Source: Cunninghamella blakesleeana
Lineage: Eukaryota; Mucoromycota; Mucoromycetes; Mucorales; Cunninghamellaceae
Length of the DNA stretch: 64,000 bases
NCBI GenBank assembly: GCA_017871115.1
Contig: JAFCIZ010000007.1
Span: forward strand, 2,480,001 to 2,544,000
Direction of reading: 5' to 3'
Made by a program: the position numbers and the translations under genes. Of this stretch, positions 23,474 to 37,810 are shown in pieces. Under the pieces are notes generated by a model, which made no database searches, was not told the origin of the DNA, and saw only the letters and a list, made by a program, of their open reading frames with translations. The number at the start of each line of letters is the position of its first letter. The stretch's first letter is position 1.

Positions 23474-24575
23474 TTTTATTTGGTTTATTGTTTAAATATA
23501 TCATTTATTTTTTTTTTACATATTAAAAATAAAATTAAAAATCATCATTTTATTTGCTTGGTATCAAAATAATTAGTTGTATATGCCCTCTTTTTTTATG
23601 GCAACTACTATTATTTTATTTTATATACATGTATGTGCATACTATAGTGAAATAATCTAATTTATATAAGTTATATATATTGGATTCGTGAAATATATTT
23701 ATTAGTTTTGTATGGAATTGTAAGTGTATTGATCTTGAAGGTTATTTTTAAAAGGGTAATAAAAAAAAAAAGTGTGATAAAAAAAGAATAGAGAGATTAA
23801 TAGATGGAAGTAAAATTAACTTGAGAGGTGGGGGTTAAGATTTATAGAAGAGTGAACTAGATAAAGGAATACCTTAGAAGCCTTTAAATGAATATTATGC
23901 TAATCTCGATTTTATATAGTATTTTAGTAGTAGCATCCAGATGAGTATCCAGTGCTTTGATATGCGTAGATTTATGTAAAGTTAGCACTTGATTCTTATC
24001 ACAGTGATTCGTTTTTTTTATAATGATTTTAACCAGATATAGTGGATTTTAATAGTGTCATACTCCATTATGCAAGCGAATCTTTATATTAACATCATTG
24101 TTATCATTTGTATTAAATAATCTGAATGAATGACAATATAATGAAGTATAATTGAACCCTAGTAGCAAACTAATTTTTATTATTATTTAATATATTTCAA
24201 AATCTTTTTTTCTTAAAAAACAAAAATTAAATAACCACGTATAAAAAACTGTTTTTAAAAAATAAAAGAAAATCGTGTGTACATCCTATTTTTGTTTTCT
24301 TTGTCTTTAATTTTTTTTCCAAATATTGCATACTGATTTCCTTTTATGTGCTTCTAAAAAGTCTACATAATGGTTGTATAGTAAAACTCAAAAATGTAGC
24401 ATGAAAATATGTCTGCACTTTTTAAAAGGTGAGTGGTGTACGGACCACTGCTTAGTTTTAAAATTACTAGTGGTTAAAAAATAATTTGTAAAATATGCTT
24501 TTTTTTCTCCTCCCACCCTTTTTTCTTTTTTTCTTTGCTTGAATTCTGTTTTTTATATACATATTAGAAAAACTG
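23474..24575. other. intergenic region
   Basis: 1.1 kb without a supportable ORF. GTGGTGTACGGACCAC at 24433-24448 is an imperfect inverted repeat about 130 bases before the P4-ATPase ATG. A C/T-rich stretch (24500-24540) follows. Confidence 0.5.
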
Positions 24576-27500
24576 ATGCCAAGAGATTCTAGGCCAATAG
24601 CGTTAAGAAGACTCATGCCTTTTTCTAATCGGTCCGGTAGAAGTAAAATTCGAACGTCTGATTCTATACATAGCGACGAAGATCCTTTAATTGATGAAGA
24701 ATTAGGAGGTGTAAGTCTTTTTTTTCTATTTTATTATTATTTGAAAATAATAATAATAAAGCACTAATATATAACATTCTACTTACTTTCATTTATTTGG
24801 TTAAAACTATAATCAATAGGAAACATCAAATAGACGAAGAGAGAGAGGACGACAAAAACAAAAGTGGGGATTTTCATTACAAAGTTTACGACCAAAAAGA
24901 ACTTATATATCACGAACAATACCTTTTATAAGCGATGGTACCATTAAAATACATATATATATATATATTAAACAATACATATTATAATAATATATTAATA
25001 TTAATATACTTATTTGTTTTGGTTTTTAAAACACTTTAGATAAATATAAGAAAAAATTCACACCAAATATAGTACTTAATCAAAAATACAACTTTATCAC
25101 CTTTATTCCTATTGTATTATTTGAACAGGTATATGAATGATGTATGCGCTTTTATTTTTAACGAAGAATTTTAACACCATTTTTTTATTTTTATCTTTAT
25201 CTATATATACTCTTTAGTTTGTTGTATTTTTTAATCTGTACTTTTTATTGGTGGCTTTATCACAGTTTGTTCCAGCTTTAAAAATTGGTGAGTATTCGTT
25301 TGCTTTAAATATACAAGCATATGGTAGTTCAATGCACTAACAATAACTTGTATTTTTTTTTTATTTATTTTTTTAAATAATAATAATAATAATATTAAAA
25401 TGTATTAGGTTATATCTTGACATACTTTGGGCCACTATGTTTTGTATTATTAGTTACAATCAGTAAAGAAGCAATGGACGATTATCAACGGTATAAAAGA
25501 GATAAAGATGCAAATTCTCAATTATATCAATGTATGACACCAACCGGATTACAAAGTATACCAAGTTCAAAAATTAGAGTCGGTGATATGATTGTACTTC
25601 GAAAAGATCAGCGTATACCCGCTGATATGATTCTTTTAAGAACATCTGAAGATACTGGTTCTTGCTTTATTCGTACCGATCAATTGGATGGTGAAACGGA
25701 TTGGAAATTAAGATTAGCAGTTCCTTCATTACAACGATTAGAATCTGATGATATGTTAAAGCATGTTCGAGGAAGCATTTATGGTAAATATAAATAAAAA
25801 AAAAATAGGTTAAATTTATATAGAAACGACAAAAAATGGGATTAAAAAATGGCAATTAATTTTTGTATTTTATGATTTTATTTTTTTACTGTGATTGTAA
25901 AATAATTTTTATATGTTTATATAGCGGATAAACCTCACAAAGATATACATAATTTTATTGGAACTTTTACACATATTAATGAAGAAACAGGCGTAGAACA
26001 AGTGGAACCCTTGGGCTCAGAAAATACAATGTGGATGAATACAGTATTAGCATCTGGAACTGCTATTGGGTTTGTGATTTATACGGGAAAGGATACTCGT
26101 GCAGTAATGAACACCAATCATCCAGAAACTAAAATTGGCTTATTGGACTTAGAGATTAATCGACTTGCCAAGGTAATATATATAATACAAAAATTTATAC
26201 ATATTTATTTATGCCTATGATTTTTATTTTTATTTTTCTATTATTGTTTTATAGATTTTATTTTTAGTTACTTTAGGAATTTCAATTATTATGGTTGGAT
26301 TAAATGGATTTCACGGACTTTGGTATATATATGTCTTTCGATTTTTAATTCTATTTTCATCCATCATTCCTATCAGCTTAAGAGTAAATTTGGATATGGG
26401 GAAAACAGTATATGCGCGTCAAATTGAACATGATGATGAAATCCAAGGAACCATTGTACGTACCAGTACTTTACCAGAAGAATTAGGAAGAATCGAATAT
26501 TTATTGTCTGATAAGACTGGAACATTAACACAAAATGGTAAATGAATGATAAATAAAAATAAATAAAGATAAAGCTAAAGATAAAATAGTAAGATAGATT
26601 ACAACACGTAAAAAAAGGTATTTTAAAAAATATATATTCATTTTTTATATTATTAATTTCAATAGATATGGAACTTAAAAAATTACATATGGGTACAATG
26701 TCTTATAGTTTAGATACAATGGATGAAATTCAATCACATTTAGCATCTTCTTTTGGACAAGAAATAGGTAATTATTTAATTATCAGAATACCAGATTAAT
26801 GTAAATTGTTAGGATTGATTAGTTTGATTCATAAACCTTTTTTATTTATTTATTTATTTTTATATTAAGCTACAATTGGTATGTCTGCTAAAGGTCGCCG
26901 AAATATTACATCCCGTGTAAAAGATATTGTACAGGTTTTGGCTTTATGTCATAATGTAAGAATCATCAGTTATTATGCTTTCAGCTGTTTATTTATTTAT
27001 AAATAAAAATTAACAAAAAAAAATTTTTTTTATCATATAGGTTACACCTGTTATTAATTTAGACGATCATATTACTTATCAAGCTTCAAGTCCTGATGAA
27101 GTAGCAATTGTAAAATGGACGGAAAAAATGGGATTGGTTTTGTACTCCAGAGATGTTAATAAAATTGAATTAAAAGTTACAGCCACTGGTGAAATTCTTT
27201 CCTATCAAATACTTAATATATTTCCTTTTACAAGTGAAACAAAGCGTATGGGTATTATTATTAAAGATCAACAAACAAATGAAATTAATTTTTATGAAAA
27301 AGGCGCTGACGCTGTTATGTCTCGTATTGTACAATATAACGATTGGTAATTTTAATTATAGACAACATGTATATATATATACACTTCATTCAATATTAAA
27401 TATTAATATCTACTTTTGATATCTTTTATTTTAATCATTCGATATATATAGGTTAGATGAAGAATGTGGCAATATGGCAAGAGAAGGGTTACGTACATTG

Positions 27501-29769
27501 GTTGTTGCAAAAAAGAAATTATCTGAAGAGGCATATGAAGAATTTAAATCAAGGTATCATGAAGCAGAAGTAGCTCTACATGATCGTAATTCACTCAAAC
27601 AAGCTGTTATTGAAGGAATATTGGAAACAGATTTAGAATTATTAGGTTTGACAGGTGTTGAAGATAAATTACAAGATGGTGTTAAAAATACCTTGGAACA
27701 AATGAGAAATGCTGGACTTAAGATTTGGATGTTAACTGGTGATAAAATTGAAACAGCTACTTGTATTGCAGTGTCCTCAAAATTAGTATCGAGAAATCAA
27801 AATATCCACCAAGTATCAAAATGTAAGAATAGAAGAAAAAACCATAATGATACAAATATGCATATATACTTAATTATTCTATTCTATTATTATTATTTTT
27901 TAAAAAAATGATAATGATGGCAACAATAGTAAAATCATACATTGAAGCAATGGATGAAATTGATAACTTACAATCTAAAACAGACAGTTGTTTAGTTATT
28001 GATGGTGAATCGTTACAGGTAAAGGGAAAAGAAAATAAAAAGAAAAAGTAATCAGATTCTATAATAGAATTAGTAATAATTTTTTAATTCATTTACATAA
28101 TTTTTAAATAATAATAATAATAATAATACGTTATTGTATAAAATTTCATATAGCTATGTCTTGAAAGTTGTCAAGAAGATTTTATAGAAGTTGCTACAAG
28201 ATTACCTGTTGTTGTTTGTTGTCGCTGTTCTCCAACTCAAAAAGTAAAGAAATGAAAAACGAAAATAAAAATTAAATAAATTCTATACAACTTATAGCGA
28301 ATAAAATTCTGATTACATATATTAATATTATTATTATTATTATTTACAATATTAGGCTGATATAACTAGATTGATTAAGTGGCATACTGGCAAACGAGTT
28401 TTATGTATTGGAGATGGTGGTAATGATGTTTCCATGATTCAAGCTGCACATGTTGGTAAATAATTTAATAAATAAACAAATTGGTATTGGCTTTAGAAGA
28501 TATAATTAACGTGATTAATTAAAATAATTTAAATTATAGGTGTAGGTATTGTAGGTAAAGAAGGTAAACAGGCATCCTTGGCCGCTGATTTCTCAATTAC
28601 CCAATTTAGCCATTTGACAAAATTACTTTGTAAGTCTGTAAAAAAAAAAGGAATAGAGAAAGAAATAAAAATATGATTAGTGCCAGTATATGATATATAT
28701 ATTAATATTATTATTATTATCATTTTTTTTTATACATATAGTATGGCATGGAAGAAATAGTTATAAACGGTCAGCTAAATTGTCTCAGTTTGTTATTCAT
28801 CGTGGTTTAATTATATCAGTCATGCAAGCTGTCTTCTCAGCACTTTTCTACTTTGCACCAATTGCTCTATATCAAGGAATGCTTGTTGTTGGTTATGCTA
28901 CTTTATATACAATGGCACCTGTTTTTTCTCTTGTGTTAGACCAAGATGTTAATGAAGATATTGCTTTATTATATCCCGAACTATATAAAGATCTTACGAA
29001 GGTATATATATTAATTGAATTTTATTTATAAAAGGAAAATATATTATAAATCAATCAATTAAAAAATATATTAATATTATCATTTTTATCTATTTTTTTG
29101 TAGGGGCGTTCGCTTTCATATAGAACTTTTTTTACTTGGCTTTTGATTAGTGTTTATCAAGGTAAAAATGATATAAACAGCATACTTATAAAAAACAATA
29201 CTTGAAATATATATTAATTTATATATCTTTATACAGGTGGCGCAATAATGGTACTATCTATTTTGTTATTTGAAGACGAATTTATACACATTGTTTCTAT
29301 ATCGTTTACTGCTTTAATTTTAAATGAATTGCTTATGGTTGCTTTAGAAATTAATACTTGGTAATATTCAAATAATATCGCTTTTATCTATTTTTTTTTT
29401 TTTTTTTTTTGCATGAAAATAGGGTAGTGATATTTATTTTAATTGCTTTTTTATATATATAGGCATAAGATTATGATACTTGCAGAAATCATTACTATTT
29501 TAATTTACATTGCTTCTATGTGGTTATTGCCTACTTATTTTGGTAATATATAAGATCTGTATATATTTATGTTTATATTATAATACAAAAACATATAGTT
29601 AACACTATTTTTTTGTTTTATTTCTCATTAAATAGATATGTCATTCATTTTAACTGGAAGATTTGTTTGGAAAGTAGCCGTTATTACAGCTGTTAGTAGT
29701 TTACCACTATATATTGTGAAGTTTATAAAACGAAAATATGCTCCACCAAGCTATACTAAGTTGATTTAA
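24576..29769 (+). CDS. NEO1: P4-type phospholipid flippase, NEO1/ATP9 subclass
   Basis: Flips aminophospholipids in Golgi/endosome membranes. Twenty exons, all with consistent GT-AG junctions and phases, encode 1068 residues (first exon 24576-24710, last 29636-29769). Family marks in order: [20 protein letters not shown] before TM1; actuator [21 protein letters not shown] in TM4, the NEO1/ATP9 form rather than the PISLYV form of other P4 classes; [10 protein letters not shown] with phosphorylated Asp431; SSPDEVA and KGADAVM in the nucleotide domain; [29 protein letters not shown]. The C-terminal transmembrane domain is complete and the C-terminus is short ([10 protein letters not shown]). NEO1-class flippases are thought to work without a CDC50 subunit. 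The gene has many introns of 80-175 nt. Start chosen at 24576, the first ATG of the open frame; an upstream exon cannot be excluded. Confidence 0.95.
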
Positions 29770-30578
29770 TATGTTTTAATATATATATATATTTGTAATA
29801 AATAAATAATTCTTTATATTAGTATATGCAGATTGACATTCCTTTTTTGGAACATTCTATTTCTTTAATGGAGAAAAAAAAATAAAAGCTTGTCACAGGA
29901 TTGTTGTTTTTTTTTTCTATCTTTTAAATTTTTTTTCTTATATATATTCGCCAAGTTATTTTTTTAAATAAAATAGTTGGATCTATTTAACTTAAATAAT
30001 GTAAGTTTTAATACATCACATAATAGAAAATAGAAAAGTAGCTGTAAATGATTTATTTATATGTTCTTATCATCTTATATATTTTTTTATTTTAAATATA
30101 TATATGTATATTATTCTTACAATAAACAATATTTCCATATTCGTTATAAATATACATATTTTAAACATATTATATACATATGTTTTTATTTATTGTATTT
30201 TTTCACCCGGTTACTCTTGGTTTTTTATATTATGGCTTAACAATATCCTATGTCCATATAAACAATATATACTTTCCTACTTATACAAATACATATATAT
30301 TCATATATATCAATAACATACAAATAATAATTAAAATATATTTTTTAAAATCCGCACTAATTTTTTTTATAGCCTTTGGAATTTTTTCTCTCTCCCTCTT
30401 TCTTTTTTTTAATAGTGATAGATTAAAAAAAAAGAATACATATATTTATATTCTTATTATATACTTTTGAATTATCTTTGCTATCAAAATATTATATATA
30501 TATTTATTTATATATATAAGTATTTAAATTGGCTTTTTGATTCATTCATATTTATGTGGTGATTTTTTATAAACAATT
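29770..30578. other. intergenic region
   Basis: Very AT-rich (TA and TATATT runs). The ORFs at 30104-30316 and 30180-30470 are Ile/Tyr/Phe-rich translations of repeats. The promoter of the EAF1-like gene must lie here; no distinct motif was seen. Confidence 0.5.
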
Positions 30579-30897
30579 ATGCCTACAGATATTATTTCAA
30601 CGTCAGAACAAGCCAACCAAGTACAAAGTTTAAAGGTTAGTAATTTTCAATTTATGTACATATATAATAATAATAGTAATAATAACATAAGCATCTAGTT
30701 TTACATATATATAAATTATTGTTGTTTATTATTGCTTCCTTATTAAATCTTATTTAGAATGATACCCAGGAACGACGATTAAATTCAATAGAACAGCGAC
30801 ACGAAGAAATTAAGTAAACAATTAAATAATAGTTTTATAACTAAGCTTATAGTATAATGATTAAAGTACTTAATATATATTATTATATTATTTGCAT

Positions 30898-30950
<53 letters not shown>

Positions 30951-33917
30951 AATAGATCTTTATTTTCAAGAAGACAAGAACTATTACAAGAGCTCTTCGT
31001 TTTAACTGGACAAGGACAAACAGAAGAGGACAGTTGGAAATTATTTTGGAACAATAGTGATATGACTACATTGGATGATGAAAAATTAAAAGCATACCTT
31101 GATCAACACAAATTTAGGTATATAAATATATAAATATTTATTTGTATGTCTATGTACATGTGAGTTTATTTACAAATTAATTGATCATATATATAATTAT
31201 AATTATATTTAGTGAAAAAATAATGGAAAGGGTTGATGCGATAGCAGAGGAAATACAAAAACACACTTCTTCAGAATCAAAATCACCAGATACCTTGGAT
31301 AAAAAAATAACTAAACGTATTTTACCTCCTCCTGCTCGTATGGTAACTCGCGGCGTCAGTGGCGCTGTTAGACCAAAGAGTATTGATGAAATATTATCAC
31401 GATTAGATGTAAGTAAAAAGTGTATAAATAATTCCTATAATAAAAAAAAGAAAAAGGGTCTTTAAATTCATTATAATTACTATAATATAAAAATACTGAT
31501 AAGATATATATTTATGATTATATATTTTTTTCTATATAGCAAAAAGATGTAGATACACTCTCATTTAAAGAAACTAAAAATGTGCAAACTTCAACACCAA
31601 CATCTTCTCCACCCACTACCACACCGTCTAAACAAAAACACGAACCACAGCGTTCTCAACTTACTTCATTTAGACCCGAATGGAAATATAATCAACCATG
31701 TATTTATAATGGAGTCAAAATCGCAAACATCACTAATGAACGCTCGCATGGATTAGATTTATTTGCATGGCAGTTAAAAGCAAAGGCACAACCTCTCTAT
31801 AAAGTTCTCCAAACCGCGCGAAAAGCTCTTACAACAAAGGACTGGAAGGTAATATAATATGCATAATTTTTTAAAGAAGAAAAAAAAATATTATTTTAAC
31901 ATGAGACTTTTTTTTTTAATTATTATTATTATTCTTATGTTTATAGATTGCTCAAGACGAATTGAAAGCTATAAAGATTATTCAACAGATTGAAGATCGT
32001 AAATCTAAAAATTTATGGAGCTTTAGACAATTAAAACGCCATCGTTCATTACCAAGACCAAAAACTCATTGGGATTCTTTATTAGATGAAATGGTAATAA
32101 AAATAAAATGAAAAGGAATATAAAAATAACGAAAGAAAAGTATTATAATATTTTTTTTCTTTTTCTCTCTTCAATTATGAATATATATAGAAATGGATGC
32201 AAACAGATTACAAACAAGAAGGTAAATGGAAGAGAGCAATGGCATATACAATTTCTCAGGCTGTATTGAAGTGGCACATGGCAGAAGATAAGTCTACTGT
32301 TTGTATAAAAGTAAGTTTATAAACATATAATTCACATAAAATAAATAATATTAAAGAAGGTAGTATATTAGATTTAGTTTAATAAAATATATCCTATAAT
32401 TGTTATAGACACGAATTCCAGAACGACCAACATTAAAAGATGAAACAGAAACAATAGAGATGGAAACAACTAACGAAAATGCGGAAAAAAATCTTTTAGA
32501 GGAAAAATCAGAATCAATAATAGAAAATAAAGATAACACTGAAGAAAATAATACTGAGCAGCCTTCTGAATTATCCACCACTGTAAATAATTCTTCAACT
32601 AATTCTCTTACTGATGAAATAATACCTGTTACCAATAGTGTTGATACACCAGAATCATTACCCACACCAGTCTTATCTCAGTCTGTTATACAAAAATATC
32701 GCTCCATAATACATGACCTTGATCCAGCAACTGCACTCATCACATTAGCTTTAGAGGACTTTGGCGATTTCGATGCTAATTCACTCTTTCCCGATTTATT
32801 ACTATATGAACCACCTAATCCTGATCATGCGGACCCTTACTTTAATGAACTTGAATATAATCGTATTGTTCCTCTCTCTGCTCTAGTAACTCGTAAAGTG
32901 AAATTAAAATCATCTGGACCGATTGCTAATCGTAAACGTACTATTGATGGCGACTCAATTATTTCACCATATTCTGAGAGTAATAAAAGGGCTAAAGTTT
33001 TACCTAGACATGATAGATTTGATACAACACCTCTTATTTCACCCTTATTTGCACCTAAAAAAATCAAAGATACACCTGCTATTCAACCATCTACGCCCCC
33101 TCAAACAATTGCACATCCTACAACAACATGGACAGAAGATGATGATATATGTTTGATTAAATTAATACACCAATATTCATTCAACTGGGACCTTATTTGT
33201 GATACTTTAAATGCTGATAGATTACCTATATCTGGATTACGACGTACACCATGGGAGTGTCATGAACGATGGAAAGAAAATAACTTAACATCATTATCGG
33301 GCCAAGTGAATGCTGCATATGTTGCTAAAATGAGAAAGGATCATAATAGAAGACCAGCTTTAGTGCGACTTGATTCAACAAGTAAACGTCATCGCCAATA
33401 TAATATATTTGAAGCCATTAAGAAAACACAAAAGAAACGTGAAGAAGCCCAAAAACCTACAAATACAGGAGCACCACCAAGAACTACTATTGAGACACAC
33501 GGATTAAGTTCAACGGGGCAAAGATTACCTACTGCAATGGAATTAACAATGTTAAAAGTTCAACGGGATAGGCAAATGGCTCAAGCACTTATGGAACAAC
33601 GTCAATTAGCTAACTATGGCTTAACAGGTCATCCAATTAATGGTTTACCGCGCCCAATGGGTCAACCATCATTACCTCACCCACAATTAATAGCTGCTTT
33701 ACAACAACAACAAAGACAACAACAAGCCCAACAGCAGGCTCAGCAACAAGCTCAACAACAAATACAACAAGTGCAACAGCAACAAGCTCAACAGGTTCAA
33801 GCTCAACAAGCTCAACAACAATCTAGATTAGCATCAGTTCAATCTTCTGTAAATCGCCAAATGATTGCAAATGCTGTCAGTACTGGTATTCCACAACCAA
33901 CTATACCTAATGTACAA

Positions 33918-33949
<32 letters not shown>

Positions 33950-34856
33950 CGCTGCAGCAGCTGCAGCAGCACTAAATCGTTATCCAAATGCACAGTTACA
34001 ATTATTGCGTCAGCAACAAATGGTTATAATGGCTGCTGCTGCCCAAGCTCAGGCTCAGGCTCAGGCCCAAGCACAAGCACAAGCTCAGGCCCAAGCACAA
34101 GCACAAGCACAACTACAAACACAAGCAAATACACAAAGTCCTATAGTAGCTGCAGCAACATCAACACCTATTCAAAGACCAATAGCTTCACCGATTGTAA
34201 CACAACCACAAATCAATACCCCTGCCCCAAGTGCTGAAGCTGTCGCTCAACATGTTTCTCAAATGGTTACACCGGTTTCTTCCCAACAACAACAGCAGCA
34301 AAATATAGTAAAAACTACACAAGAACAAACACCATTAGCAACAACAGCACAATTACCATCTCAGCAAGTGAATGCACAAGCACAATTACAGCAACAAAAC
34401 AATGCTTCACTAGCTTTAATGGCTGCACAGTTAATGGGTTATCCTTTAGCGCAGATGGGGCCTCAACAACAACTTCAAATCCAAAGGTACCTTGCTCAAT
34501 TACAGCAAATACGTAATGCAGCGGTTGCTCAACAACAGCAGCAGCAACAACAGCAAAATTTTAATAATGGAACAAATGCTGCATCACCTCTGGTAGGTAA
34601 TCTTGCAATGAATGGTGTCCCAACAACTCAACAGCAACAGCAATTAACTGCTACTCTTTTAGCTGCACATCAACAACAGCAGTTTCAAAGACTACAACAA
34701 ATGGCCCAAGCTCAACAAGCTTTACAGCAACAGCAACAGCAACAACAACAACAGCAACAACAACAACAACAGTCATTACAACCGCAACCACAATCACAAT
34801 CACAACCACAGGCATCACAAACTCCTCCTCAACAGCCATTACCCAAAACACAATAA
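30579..34856 (+). CDS. EAF1: EAF1/VID21-like scaffold of the NuA4 histone acetyltransferase
   Basis: Platform subunit that assembles NuA4 in the nucleus. Eight exons (30579-30635, 30758-30813, 30956-31117, 31213-31408, 31540-31848, 31947-32093, 32191-32310, 32409-34856) encode 1164 residues. The N-terminus is helical (RRQELLQELFVLTGQGQ). GVSGAVRPKSIDEIL is a typical EAF1 motif. An HSA domain covers about 270-350 (THWDSLLDEMKWMQTDYKQE, WKRAMAY), the binding site for actin and Arp4. A SANT/Myb domain spans about 587-641 (TTWTEDDDICLI, then NWDLICDTLN, WECHERW). From about 766 the protein is Gln-rich with QA and polyQ runs encoded by CAA/CAG/GCT repeats. Domain order HSA-SANT-polyQ matches fungal EAF1. 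Confidence 0.93.
30902..30948. repeat. (TA)n microsatellite in an EAF1 intron
   Basis: About 23 TA units within the second intron (30814-30955), ending a few bases before the CTAATAG acceptor. It is one of several long TA runs in the window (also 36476-36504, 37061-37096, 47742-47783, 56820-56851). Confidence 0.8.
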
Positions 34857-35613
34857 TGATCATTCGACTTCAATTATTTTATTTACGTGTATATTCCATT
34901 TTTTTCGTTTTCAACCGTTTTAATTACTATAATTTTTTTCTATGTATTTATTTTTTTTTATTACTCAATGTTTATAAATTTATACAATTTATTATGATTA
35001 ATTATTATTAATTTTACTAATCGATAGTGATAATGATAATTGTTTTACTCTCTCTTCCATTCACATTTTCACTATCTTTATTATTATCACTATTTTACTT
35101 TTACATTATTTTTATTGTCATCATTATAAAAAAATAATCAAATTGCATATATCCCATAAATCATACTTATTAGTAAAAAAAATTAAAGCATGGTATAAAA
35201 TTAAAAATAGTAAATTGTGTTTTATGAAAAGTTTTTTCATTATTATTAAGAAATATTTATCAAAAAAAAAAAAAGTTTTTCTGTGTACGAGTCGTCATTC
35301 AATTGTACATAATTTATTATAGCTGATTATTTATTTCAATATTAACATATATTTAAAAACTACAGCAGTTTTTAGTATTACTATTATGGCATAAATTTTA
35401 AAAAGAGATTAACGGAATGTGATCTCTTCCGAGAGCCTATTTTATTTTAAGAAACTCCTTAACAATGGAGCTCCGGACTGAGTTTCATGTGAAAAATTTA
35501 TAATCCTAATTTTTTTTTTTCGTTTTCAATTTCTTCCATAATCTTTTTATATATTTATATAATAAAACACGTCCATACATTATATTAATTTATATTAATT
35601 TATTTAAAAAAAC
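34857..35613. other. intergenic region
   Basis: No gene seen. AT-rich 3' flank of EAF1, then a locally GC-richer stretch at 35410-35490 (GAGATTAACGGAATGTGATCTC is partly palindromic; GGAGCTCCGG follows) about 130-200 bases upstream of the SET gene, the probable promoter. Confidence 0.45.
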
Positions 35614-36363
35614 ATGTCTTCACATCCAGGTATTTTTCATGTTAGAAAAGGTGATAGTGATTCATTCACAAGTGCTTTAATAGCTGATCGAGCCTTTGAA
35701 AAGGGACAAGTTATAGTTAATTTAGAAGGACTAACCCCTGGACCTAAACGCTATTCAAGTGTGCAAATCTCACCAACTGAACACGTTGAATTAAATAGTG
35801 ATTTATTGTATTTAAATCATTCTTGTGATCCAACTACTTTTTTAGACGTGAATCAGCTTTCTCTTAAAGCTTTAAAACCTCTTAAAGTTGGTGATGAATT
35901 GACTTTTTTTTATCCTTCCACTGAATGGGATATTGGTAAGTATCGTGTATAGCTTTGTGGTTATTTATAAATAATAAGAAGAATAGAAATACCAAACATA
36001 TACATGATAAAAAAAATCACATCATATTTTAATCAATAATTAATTATAATGCTATTTTTATTTTTTATTTTTTATTTTTATAATAAAATATATAATAGCT
36101 CAACAATTCGACTGTTGGTGTGGTTCTTCAAAGGTAAATAAATATATTTATATACAACCCATACTTATGTATGCGTATATACTGGAAAAAATCAACATAC
36201 ATACATATAAACATATATTCATATAAATATATATTGTTTAAATATTTATCTATAGTGTATTAAAGTGGTAAAAGGTGCTAAATATTTACCAACTGAAGTT
36301 TTGGAACAATTTGAATTAAGCCAACATATAAAGGATCTTTTATCAGAAAGGGGTACCGTTTAA
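35614..36363 (+). CDS. small SET-domain protein
   Basis: Three exons (35614-35935, 36099-36133, 36256-36363) encode 154 residues. It consists of little more than a minimal SET fold: an N-terminal strand pair (FTSALIADRAFEKGQVI), the pseudoknot motif LYLNHSCDPTTF with NHSC (about 70), then GDELTFFYPSTEW with the catalytic-type Tyr, and a post-SET-like CWCGSSKC cysteine cluster in the short middle exon. Such proteins methylate lysines using S-adenosylmethionine, but the substrate cannot be named. It lacks pre-SET, MYND or DNA-binding regions, and is shorter than most fungal SET proteins. Similar compact SET proteins are known as uncharacterised fungal families. Confidence 0.85.
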
Positions 36364-36470
36364 GTAATGAATACATTAATTGTTAGACATTTTACCAATC
36401 AAAGGAGACAAGAAAAATAATAACATCAGTCATTTTTTCTTTTCACAATATAAGGACTAATTATTATGTA

Positions 36471-36506
<36 letters not shown>

Positions 36507-37058
36507 TTAAAATAAAAGGACCTTCATTATCTTAAGAACAATATCTATAAAAATAGTCAGTAAATGTATATATATAAAATGATTTTTTAAAATAATAAAA
36601 AATTAAAATATAGAAACAATGAACATTACATCTTGTCGATGATTGATTTTAATAGATAGCTAATATGATTCATACTTGGTTATTTTTTTTAACCGTTTGA
36701 TCTGTAGACAAAAGAGAAATAGAAATAAAAAAAAAAACGTTTTCATTTTTAAATCGGTAATAATAATAATAATATTAATAAAATAAAACATACATACATA
36801 TACTATATACTTTACAAAAATACATACGTACATATACATAGAATGGAAGTAGAAAAATAAAGTAAAAATAAAATAAATGGTTACAATAGACATCAATTTA
36901 GAAAAAATTAAGGGAATAAAGGTGTATTTTAAAAATAATAATAAAACTATCAAAATTAAAAAAAATAAACTTGCTATTAAATATTACACTACATTATTAT
37001 ACAACACTTGCACAACGATACTGATTCTTGCTTTTTAGTATCTAAATATAAAATAAAT

Positions 37059-37098
<40 letters not shown>

Positions 37099-37125
37099 GC
37101 ATGTGTATATGTACATGTGTATGAG
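36364..37125. other. intergenic region between convergent genes
   Basis: TA repeats at 36476-36504 and 37061-37096, AT-rich throughout. The minus-strand ORF at 36660-36953 is a low-complexity translation and is not supported. Confidence 0.55.
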
Positions 37126-37810
37126 TTATATATGATCATTATCTTTGTATATTTCTTCATCATCTTTTTTTTTTATTGTTAATTTACCATCGTTTGATTT
37201 CTTTGTATATTTTCGAATAATTAAATGTATTATTGTTGAATGACCTCCTAAAAGACCATTATCTATTTATAAAAAAAACACATAATATATATAAATACAA
37301 ATACATAGTATATTTATTTAAATATAATTAAATTATATATATTAATCAGTTGAGGTTATCATTTTCATTTTTCATCCTAATAAATAGCTATTTTATCTTA
37401 CCTTTTAACTTTGAATTATTATCCAAGAATTTCCCAAGATAAACAAACTCAATATTTTTAGTAGAAGTTGGTAAATTATCCGTCCATTCTATTATTAATA
37501 AATAACCATTTTTTTAAAAATATAAATATATATTAATAAACCTAAAGGATAAGTAGTTTTATAAATATATAGCTATTATTTTTTATCTTTTACCTTCTGG
37601 CCATTGATTATAAACAAGCGATTTGACATTTTCAATAGTAGTACTCGGATCAAAATCAAAAGTATGACGTTCTCCTGATACAAGTAATAAAGTTAATCTA
37701 GTTTTATGATAAGGAACATCTTCTTCTGATGAATGTAAAGATGAAGAATGTCGTATACGACTGCTTGTTAGTGAGGTTTCCCTTTCAGCTTTTGCTGTAA
37801 TGGTTGACAT
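37126..37810 (-). CDS. UBL3/MUB-like ubiquitin-fold protein without a CaaX tail
   Basis: Three exons on the minus strand (37810-37594, 37488-37402, 37262-37126) encode 146 residues. After a Ser-rich N-terminus (1-36), residues about 37-120 match the UBL3/membrane-anchored ubiquitin-fold family: RLTLLLVSGERHTF, VKSLVYNQWPEEW, IEFVYLGKFL, then GGHSTIIHLIIR. In animals and plants these proteins end in a prenylated CaaX box and recruit E2 enzymes to membranes or sort proteins to vesicles. Here the tail is polar (KSNDGKLTIKKKDDEEI..HI) with no cysteine, so prenylation is not expected. A Dsc-complex-type UBL (DUF2407) is a possible alternative, but no TM segment is visible. Confidence 0.8.

Noticed and set aside
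30104..30470. Overlapping hydrophobic ORFs upstream of EAF1
   Set aside because: They read TA/TTTA repeats in two frames and carry no protein signature.
32837..34863. Antisense and alternative-frame ORFs within the EAF1 last exon
   Set aside because: They are shadows of the Gln-rich coding sequence (for example Val-rich antisense of CAA repeats).
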